This document shows positions 37,101 through 47,100 of a DNA stretch of 64,000 nucleotides, one piece after another. The position numbers and the translations under genes were made by a program. Source of the stretch: Branchiostoma floridae (taxonomy: Eukaryota; Chordata; Leptocardii; Amphioxiformes; Branchiostomatidae); contig NC_049982.1 in NCBI RefSeq assembly GCF_000003815.2, positions 29,897,997-29,961,996 of the forward strand, given 5' to 3'. The notes under the pieces were generated by a model. That model saw nothing but the letters and a program-made list of their open reading frames with translations. It made no database searches and was not told the origin of the DNA. Numbering within the stretch: the first letter of the stretch is position 1; each line of letters opens with the position of its first letter.

Positions 37101-37238
37101 TTGGGTCTAACATGTGTGCTCCTAGGGGCGTTTTCTATTGTGATCTGGGAAGCAATTGGTAGTTGGAAGGAACAAAAACGCTCGTTACTTATGGAGCAAC
37201 TTGATTTTGATGTCACAAAACCAAATGATAAGCCTTAA
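34166..37238 (+). CDS. EamA/drug-metabolite transporter, SLC35G-like, 3 exons, 353 aa
   Basis: Exons are 34166-34267, 34897-35247 and 36630-37238, all joining in phase 0. Intron 1 begins with GC (AAG|GCAAGA) and ends with a normal AG. The short N-terminal exon is hydrophilic (cytosolic). Exon 2 carries the first EamA half: SSFFKGP, a D-D-LLIFLVAL helix and AYQFIPPATAEAVWNASMPVFV. Exon 3 carries the second half: VTLGQILAVTGALIHSMLDV, a GMMFFYLGLKLVE helix and PTVLDGLGLTCVLLGAF. It ends in a basic/acidic tail with KPNDKP. Length and ten predicted helices match SLC35G proteins, which are orphan members of the drug/metabolite transporter superfamily; the substrate is unknown. A terminal-inverted-repeat element begins only 14 bases after exon 2. 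An ATTAAA is present at 37306. Confidence 0.87.
34643..34799. mobile_element. 157-bp foldback MITE in SLC35G-like intron 1
   Basis: The ends AGGTAAACACACGTACCTCC and its inverse (GGAGGTACGTGCGTTTACCT) enclose a nearly continuous stem (GATGGCTAT, TCCATCTTGTTCACG, TCGACCTAGATC) with a small loop. Confidence 0.85.
35261..36193. mobile_element. About 930-bp non-autonomous element with CTATTCAGACCGGG ends
   Basis: The left end CTATTCAGACCGGG is followed by a poly-G run and CTTTTGAGGC. The right end is the exact inverse order: GCCTCAAAAAGC, a C run, CCGGTCTGAATAG. It fills most of intron 2 of the SLC35G-like gene. Fragments of the same family are at 30255 and 47153. Confidence 0.8.
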
Positions 37239-37614
37239 GGTAAAACATCTAATACCGTGCTGACAAAACTTTTGTACAATAGTTAGCATTTGGGGATTCT
37301 GATATATTAAAATTTACATTCTAAGGAACAGTTTCATGTATCGTTTGTCTCCTTTTGACTAAAATCAGCGCGAGGACTGACGAGAATTTAGAGGGTGCGT
37401 AGCACTCGGGAGGGAGGGGGGCATGACATTCGTTCACAAATGGCGTACATTTTCGATCGTAAAAAATCGTACAATTTGTTATAAGAGCGATCAAAAATTC
37501 ATATATATTGAAACATCAACTTCTAAGGAACAGTTTCATGTATACTTTTGTGTATATGTAGTTTTGAGTAAAATTTACGCGAGGATAGACGAAAATGTAG
37601 GGTACATATATATA

Positions 37615-37667
<53 letters not shown>

Positions 37668-38146
37668 AACACATCAATCCCTAGGATTGATGTGTTCAAA
37701 AATTCCTATTTCCCCAGAACTATTGTAGAGTGGAATATGTTATCACCAAGCACAGTAGGGGCGTCTTCTCTGGATAGTTTCAGAGAACACTTGCATATAG
37801 ATGTGCAAAAGTTAGGTGTGATGAGTCGTTCAGTGTAATATAACCAGCTGCTGCCGCGCCGCATGCCTGCGAAGCTGGTGTGTTACGCCGAAGGGCGGTT
37901 GTACCGGCTATATAGATACAGATACAGATACAGATATATATATATATACGTAGTCGAAAATGTAACTATAAGATGTAAGTATGAACAAATATATATATTT
38001 GTTAATAGCTTGGCAAAAGGCAAGGGGAAGACATTCCACATTTTCGCGAAAATGTTGCCATTCTAGTTTTTATTGTTTTTTGCGACATTTTACTCCCTCC
38101 CCCATCTACAACTATTTACAAGACAAAGTTGTTGTAAAAGTACTAA
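37239..38146. other. Intergenic spacer with TA-rich microsatellite
   Basis: The SLC35G-like and NHLRC3 genes converge here. A (TA)n run sits at 37605-37662 and a GATACA run at 37915-37950. A short LINE-tail-like phrase (37680-37840, with 'ggattgatgtgttcaaaaattcc' and 'agtggaatatgtta') is present. No gene recognised. Confidence 0.5.
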
Positions 38147-41100
38147 TTACAACGGCAGAAATTTATAACACGTATTGGCACCGATATCTCCCACGTAAAT
38201 GGCACCGGTTGATTGGCTGACAGACAACAGGTGCGGTTGTGTTCCCTCCTTCATTTGCATACTGTCAATCACCTCGCAGTCGCCAAGGTTACCGGGTTCT
38301 TTGGGAGCGGCGATGACGAGGATCCGGCGAACCTTCATCTGGAGGGCCAGTATGTGGGACTTGTCAGCGCTGAACCTGTGGAATATTCGTTATAAGACTG
38401 AGATTTCTTCATAGATGAAAGGATTTGCATAATCTTCGAGCACCCTTAACGGCCTTGTTCCCTGCATTTTGACAACGCTCTCAATTAACTCATTTACAAC
38501 TGAGTGAAGTGAGGAAATTCGTGTCAAGTGCATCTCCCTAGGACACAACGTCGGGGCGTGTCAGTGGACCCGGAGCCAGGTCCTCTGCGTTCTTGTCCAA
38601 ACATCATACCATTACGCCAAAGCGATTCCACGGTAGCATTCAAGGAAGATCTGTTCAGGAATTTTATGACATGTACAAGCTACACATGTGCCCATAGTGG
38701 CAATAGGCATCTTTCAGGGAAAAAATGTTTACTGGCTTTGAAAACAAACAAGTTGGTTGCCGCCTGCCAAAAATTGCGGGTTGTATGTGGACTCATTTTT
38801 TTTTAGAGAGAGCGTCAGAGAAAGAAAATGAAATACAGGGCAACACGCGTACAGTTAGTATGATTCAAATCTCTGTTTGACGGCGAAAAAATCTTCTCGT
38901 CATGAGTTAACACTTACCTACATGTAGGCTTGAGTATTTCTATGTTTAAGTTTACCTAGCAGTATAGACATCCTCGTCCAGCGCCAACTCGCCGATGTAG
39001 GCTCCACTGTCCCCGTGAAACACCTGGATGCGTTTGTTCTTCCTGTCTGCGACCCACACCTGTCCGTACCTGTCCACATCCACACAGTGTGGCACGCTGA
39101 ACTGTCCAGGTGCAGAGCCTTCCCCACCTACACTCCACAGTAACTTGTGGTCTGAAAGAAGAAGAACATTAGCAGCAGTCAATCAAAATAAGTAGTCTCC
39201 AAGCAGACGTGTCAGCTGGGTGACAAAAGAATTTGGCCAAATACGTTGCCATGGGATCCCATTCAGTCTTTTGCAGTCTATCCAGCTATAAGCGCCGACC
39301 GGTCAGTTCACTCCTAGGCCAATTAAAAATACTCTCCAAGCAGAGGTTATGCTCCTGTTTTTTAAACGTTTTTTAGCGGTTTTTATCGGGCTTTCTTTTT
39401 TGTCATTTTTTTAAGTACGCTCGATAAAAACGACTAAAAAACGTGTACAAAAACAGTCGGAGCCTAACCTCTGCTTGGAGAGTAAATTAAAACTCCCTAG
39501 GCCCTCTAGACTTTTATTGCTAATTTGACCAAAGTCCCCTATTACTATTTGGCCAGGCGGGAGTCTGGTAGAAACTACGTATATACAAAATAAGCAGTAA
39601 AACGATACATGTCTAATATGTGAATCTGTTGTAGGAAGATTTTTTTCTGATATTCGCGTTGTTTTCTACACAATTTCAACCAACAGAGAACAACCTGCCT
39701 ACATTTCAGTAACAAGTTGTTCTACACATATTCCCCGCTAGGTGTCGTTGCGTTAAATGGGGCACAGCCCAGTTTATTTCGATTGGAGGCTGCACATCCT
39801 GAAGTCTAGACTCCAGAGAACATCTCTACTAGGGAATTATCCTGAAGCATGATAACTGTATATGTGATTAGAGAATATTCCTTTACATTCAAAGCGTAAG
39901 GATACCAGGAAATGAGGCTAAGGCCAAACCACAAGTTGCGCCCAAAACACACCATTTCCTATGCTTTTCAGCCATGTTAGCGTTTAATGTTATTTCGCAA
40001 TACTGAGAAATATTATCTCAAACGTAGGCCTTTCGTCACTTTTGCCGCGTACTACCACGGACCCTGGTCGCGGAAGAACTGGGGTGTGCACCGTTAGCTA
40101 CTACTTCAATAGCCAGGTCAATGGTTTATCAGAGACTTAATTTCGAGGCTACAGTGGCCTTCTAGAACATTCGGAACAACACTAACGTCAGGCTGTTGAT
40201 ATAGTGTGTGAAATAAGGGGCTATTTTCACCCTAAAGGTGTAAATGTTATCACTCATTGTTGTCAACAAAGTACTTCAGAAGTGCTCAACCTGCCCAAGA
40301 TCAAAGACTACAAAAATTGAATATGAAAAGCAAAATGGCTCTCTGATATCTAGCATTTTATTCCATCGCTAAAACGCTTGACGTCTAACTATTGATAATA
40401 GTAGATACACGTAGGTTATGCAACAGCGGTGTAGACTGTAAATGCAGAAACTTTCGCGGTGGTTTAATGTTCGCGGTTTTCGCGGTGACCGCTTCACCGC
40501 GAATTTAAAAACACCGCGAATTGTTTTCCACGGCAGTAAGAGACAACAGTGCATGGCGCTACCGCGAAATTAAAACCACCGCGAAAAGTCAATTTTCCCG
40601 TACGGCGAAATTAAATCCCCGCGAACTTAAATGCATTTACAGTATGTTACATGGCAAGCTGGTGTGGAAATGTAAACAAGCTGTGCCCTTTTCATGTTCT
40701 CAGCATAGATTCCAGCTTTTTTCTTGGATTAAATCAGCTCATTCAAAATTTAAAAACTCTCAGCGTGACCTATGCCCTATCAATAGTTATATAAAGATCA
40801 GCAAGAGCTTGTGTTACCATCTTTCGCAATGAAGGCCGGATTACACAAATCTGACGACATTTCTTCTCTCCAACCAGGGATTGTTTGGAAAAATCACGAT
40901 CGTGACATTTCCCTCATATCTGTTTTTTTCCGATCGGCCAAAATCGGATGAAAGGAAAAGGTCACGATTTTTCCCACAACCTCTGCTTGGAGAGTAGAAC
41001 AAGCATTGTACTGTTTTCTTGCAGGCCCAATCTTGGAACAATTGAATTTTCGTCATGACGTCATAATTCAGGCTCTTTTGTTACTTTTTTACGTTTCGTA

Positions 41101-44100
41101 AGATGACTATTGCATCAGAAATCTGCCCAGAGACAGGCACCGAAAACGAACATTCTCACGGGCATTAGGGACAGATGATGTCTTCTTCTGCATGTCCTTC
41201 CAGTTACAAGTCTCAGATAGCGCACGTTTTTGAAAATGTGAATCGTGAAATGTGCAATGGTAAACACAACCCCTGACTGCACGGAAAACATAACCGTCTT
41301 ACTAAAGGTAACAATAGTTTGCTAGCCTAGCAGAGTGTCTGCACGTACGAGCAGTACTTTGTAAATGTTGTTTATAGCCTCGCTCTGTACTGACTCCCTA
41401 TCAGCCAATAATGCATTGATTCGACATGTGAAGTACTAACGTTACTTCACCAGCCAGGTCCGTGGTCCATCAGAGACTTGATTTCGAGGCTACAGGAGCC
41501 TTCTAGAACATTCGGAACAACACTTACGTCAGACTGTTGGTATTGTGTGTGTAATATGGGGATATATTTACCCGGACAGTGCATATGTAACCACCTATAC
41601 AGTTGTCAACAAAGTACCTCAGAAGTGCTCAAGCTGGTCGAGAATCACAGACTTCATAAACTGCTTATGAAAAACAAAATGGCTCTCGGATATCTATAAT
41701 ATCATTCCATCGCTTAAACGTTTTACTTTCAGAATAAATACTCATAATTTGTTTGGAAATAGTAAATATAACATGGTGTTAAATATGAAGAATTTTTCTC
41801 GTTTTTATAGTCTTACATGTAGCATACAGGTCCAGCCTTTTCCCATGGGTTGTAAGAGCTTCTGTCTCGAACCCTGAAAACTTTACCGTGGCCCATTTGG
41901 TCTTGGATCCACAATTACTTCTAAAAACCCAAACTAATTAATAGCTGTTTCTTCTACATCTATACATCTGTATTTGTTTTAACACTTGGTTAATTTCGTA
42001 AGATGATTATTGCATTATAGATAAAAAATAATCTAGAGCTAACGTTACATAATTTATTTCAGACGACCAGTTGAGTTTCGTAACTTACTGTAGCATGTAA
42101 ATCTGCCCAGAGACAGGAACCAAAAATGGACATTCTCACGGGGATTGAGGACAGGGTATGTTCAAGCTAAGAATCACAGAGAGCTCACGTTTTGCAAAGC
42201 ACACGTTTTACAAAATGTCATCGGTGCCAACCACTCTTCTTTAAGGAGGAGCCTCAACTATGAAGATGCAAAGACCTTTTTGGAACTGGATCCCAAACAA
42301 GTACACCTTAGAGAAAATAAAACTACCAATAGGAACATCTATTTTAGTCACATTTGAATTCATTCCAGTTTGTCTGGAAAATGGATTGACAAAAAAAAAG
42401 AAAACCAACCCCCCTCTCTACAGCTCACATTGGTCTGTGCCACATCAAGTCACTGAGTGGATCTTTTCAATCGAGTCATACAGTTCTGGACAGAGGAGGA
42501 GACGAGACTAGAACAGACTTCGTGAAACTTCTATTGAGGTATGTACATTCGGGCACTTAATTGTTCTTTAAATTTGAGAAACTTTATTTCATTTCTACTT
42601 TGGACTGTTTCTTCTGTTTGAATGTGCAGCTCATCAAGTAATTAAGAGGAGAAGGGGTCTTGGGAAGATGGCCAGCTGTTGAAAAAGTCATTGTTTAGAC
42701 GGGTTTTTGTTAGGCAGGGGGTGGGGCAGGGAGAACGCTTCTTATGTAGAGCGGTTTGGATAGTCGTCCTGTGGATAGAATTGACAATTTCTGGGTTAAG
42801 AACAGAGAAGACGGCCGGGTACTTTTTAATTAGGGATAGTGTTTGCGTAAGTGGGGCAGAAACTCGTGTACGGGAAGAATTAGGAGAAGGCCACTGTGGA
42901 TAGAATCCAAGCAGGCTGGGTAGAATTTACCACTGATGAGGGTACGGATTGTGTTGGAAGTTGTAGACGGGGTTGGGTGAACGTGATTGTTGCATGGATT
43001 CTAGACTGTTTCGGGAGGCCTACATAGGCCAGATGCTTGCTCCGCTCAACGGCCGACATGCACCGAAGAAAACTTAGACTCAGCCACCTGAGGTAGACTT
43101 AATTCAGGGTGTAAGCGAGGCAGCGGCCTGTGGTATGATTTTCTTATGAAGGCCCTGACAACAGCCCTGGGTGGTTTGCCCCATTTAGGGGTGTTACCCA
43201 GTATCATAACAAGAACAAGAAGAACAGTCAGGCATCTAAGCTAACGTGGTCCTGACTTCTGTTTGGAGGTTAGGATTATGGTGTATATTTCGCGCACCAT
43301 ATGTTAGCAGCCTGGCAATTTCGTAAGATACCCATTGCAGTATGAATCTACCCAGAAAATTCCCACAGGGATTGGAGACAGTGTGATGTTTCACGTCTTG
43401 TCCTTCAATCTATTAACAAAGTAGGGCGATCGTTTGACAAATTGTGAGTCGCAATTTATTTATTAGGTACATAAAACTTGTAACTATTATAAGTAAACCA
43501 GGATTGGCTCAACAACACTTTAGATGTGAAAGACGCTTAAAAGTTCATCCTCAAACAATCGGCGCCTCTAGTGTGGACAATTTGGTTTGACGAATACTAA
43601 TTGTAATTACGTTTATGTCAGGTTTTTGACCAACACAAGTGAAGACTGAGTCACCATGACGCCATTCCGACACATCGCGATCCTTGCCGTGCTCCTTGCA
43701 GTCGTCATCGCAGCTGAAGGTGAGTTCTTATTTGCTGATTTTGTTTTTCGTGAGAACAGTAGGTTTTGAAAACATGTTTACGTGTGTCGTTTTTATATTT
43801 TTAGCTATCCTGGTGGGTAACTTTATACAAGTACAACAGTACTTCAAATAATGTGGCTTTTTTTTTCTTCGTTTCTGACGTGAAATCAACACATTTTCGG
43901 TTTGTTGTTCTAACTTCAGAGATCGGGTAGCTTGAGGCGTGGGTAACTTTAACATGTCATGGGCAGCCTCAAGCAAAATAAACAGTACTTTTACTTACAG
44001 AAATCATTGATTTGAGAAGTTAAAGGCCCTCCAGCAGTACCCAGGACTTCATGGGTCCCTTCTTTTTTGTGTGTAAAAAAACTGTCAAGCAGTGTGCATT

Positions 44101-47100
44101 ATACCGATTACCGAGCAATATTTATACCTGTCTTTTTTTTCTTCAGGACGCCCCGTTGAAGACGGAGATACTGCCAACATCGAAAGGGACGATGATCACC
44201 CAGAGACGCTCACCAGGCTCATCAAGAATATCAAACCGGACATCGATGCCGCCACAAAGGTAGGCACACGCATGCATACATAACTTATGTTTCTTAAAGC
44301 CTCAGCAACGAGAAATGAACGTTAAACCTGTAAAACAAAACTCATTGTATACTGTACAATAGAATCTTTGTACACAAACAAGTGGCTTTTATTCAACCAC
44401 GCCCAACAAAAAGTCTAACACTTCAGTGGCTGTCTGTCACCTTTATCAACTTCCGACTAGTTCACATTGCTCTGCAGTATAGGTGTCGCTGCCTATAGCG
44501 CTAGCTACAGTCCAAAGAACTTAACTACGAACTTTTTTTGCAGGTTATCATTTTTTACCGGCCCAAAGTTTGGCACAATACTCAAGTCTACTAAGAACTG
44601 TAAGGGCGTATTGTCTGTATATTAGACGTTGTTTTTTTTATATCTAAACGTTTGACTTTGTGTTGCATAGGTGTCCACTGCCGTGGTTGAGCCCTACAAG
44701 TCCGTCCTGTCCACCCACAGCCTCCTGGAGCACACCGACGTTGCCGTCATGCTCGACAACGACGCTGTCTACGACATCAGCCGCCGTAACCTGGACATCG
44801 AGCGCCAAACCTACACCAACCTCAACCGTCTGGTCGCCCAGGTAATCTCTTCCCTCACCGCCTCCCTCCGCTTCGACGGTGCCCTGAACGTGGATATCAC
44901 TGAGTTCCAGACCAACTTGGTGCCGTACCCACGTATCCACTTCCCCCTGGCCACCTACGCTTCTGCAGAGAAGGCCTACCGCGAGCAGCTGTCCGTTGCT
45001 GAGATCACCAACGCCCACTTCGAGCCAGCCAACTGGATGGTAAAGTACGATCCTCGTCTCGGCAAGTCCATGTGCTGCTACAGGCTGTACCGTGGAGATG
45101 TTGCGCCAACGGACTTCAACATCGCCTTCACCACGACCATCAAGACAGAGCGTGCCACCCTGTTCTTTGACTTGTGCCCCACTGGTTTCAAAGTCGGCAT
45201 CAACTACCAGCCACCCACCGTGGTGCCCGGCGGAGACCTGGCCAAGATGCAGCGTGCCATGAACAGGTGGATGTGGAAAATGGAATACCAGCATCATGAA
45301 CAGCTGCCAATGGCATTTTAGTAAGATCCACTTCTCTGTTTTGTAAGAATGATTAATCAGCATATAACCAGAAGTGATTGACCAATTAGGATCCCGCATT
45401 TGATACTGATTATAAGCCAGTGATGTACTAGTATATGCTACGCTACGCTCGGTGGTTTATTCTTTGGTTACAGGAACCAAGTAGGTCTTATGTTATCATT
45501 GTTCACCTTTATCCACAGGGTAACCTATATCCGTTGTTTTTTAAACATTCCATTAAGGGATATCGGGTTGAAAGACGGTGTTTTCAAATTGCAGCATTTT
45601 CAAAATATTGCAGTTTAAAAGCACCGTCAGTTGCCTTGACATCCCGTAATACCCTGCTTTGAAAAATAACAACGGATATAGGTTATCCCACGGATAAATG
45701 TGCACTCGCGTAACATCGTGGGTCTAAATATAAACCATTAATTTATCAAACCTTAAAAACATTCAATGGGAATAACAGTTGCTATATTCACTGCGACGTA
45801 AGAGACCATGAGTTCATTTTGCTGACTTTTTGAACGCTTTAATTGATTGTTTTGAAAGGTAGACCTAAAGGTGGTATCTCTATGCTCTTGGGGCATCGGT
45901 GCGGCACTGCGGGGCTCGTTCACTTCGGCACTGTCTTGTTATTTTCTCGATTATTTTATAATATAGATATTGCGTAATGCGTAAAAGTACGACTTAGAAG
46001 ACAACAAAATACACAAGACAGAAAAAAATTTGTTCTTTATCTCTGAAATTAGTTGAGTCATCTACGAACCCCGCAGTGCCACGCGGGTGGCCCAAGTGCA
46101 GTGAGATACCACCTTAACCACCCGGTGTGTTTACAGGTATGACGGTGAGGGCATGGAGGAGGGAGAGGGAGAGGAGGAGGCAGAGGAGTACCAGACTCCC
46201 CATCCATCACAACAGTTCGCGCCATTAACCAAAAACATTGAAACATACGCTACAAAACGCTACATTCCATCACAAGAAAGAACATGCGACCAGAGATACG
46301 GATAGTAAAATCATCTAAGAAATAAGTAGTTGTGCTTAACCTTTCCGTGAATTTGGGCTATGCTGCTGAAATAAAATGTGCAAACTGCGCGATGAAGAAC
46401 ACTTGTGTGTGTTTCATTTACTTTACTAGAATATCCCTTTTTGGTAAAATTCAGGTATTTCCGAAAAATGAATTGTCACTTTTGAAGAATATTGCATTGC
46501 AAAATAGCATAGAAGATGGTTCCCACGCCGCAAGTGATAGTTTTGAATTATAAAAGCAGGATTTTTCTATTAATTCATTCAAATGCAGAGATCAAAACTA
46601 TATGGTTATTTTTCGGAGTTGCGCAGAAAGTGCCCGGTGCCTACCCTTAGTCTGTTCATTGATTAATCTTTTAAATAATTTTTTCCCTGGGCAAATTTGG
46701 ATCACAAAGGTCGAGGTTTCTGCAAGAGGGACTAAATCATGTATGTCTTTAAAGTCTTGCCAAAAATCGTGACCTTTAGCATGCTTTGACCTGTGATTGA
46801 CCTTCGTATTCAATGGGGAGACATGGACTGATCCATTAGGAGAGGGGGTAAAATCCTGACATCATGACAATCATTTGGCCGTAGCTCGTTAAAATGCCGG
46901 AGTTGAATTCTGGCTTTTTTTAACCAAACCAAACCTAAAAAATCCAGCTTTGCAGTGGGGGTAAAGACTTGAGGTTTGAAATGTAGGTAAATGTGTTTTT
47001 AAGTGATTGTTTTGCATGCCTTAACCATGTAGGGAATGGGCAATTTGATTTAGAAGCCCATATGGAGGTAAAAAAATGCACATATAACATAAAATCAGTG

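Noticed and set aside
45267-45321. Extension of chimera exon 3 to the stop at 45321
   Set aside because: The added residues ([12 protein letters not shown]...) do not resemble tubulin. Using the GTGGAT donor at 45267 joins in frame to the acidic tubulin-like tail with a poly(A) signal. Kept as an alternative only.
44644-45399. 251-codon open frame on the minus strand
   Set aside because: It is the antisense of the alpha-tubulin-derived exon, opened by its GC-rich third positions.
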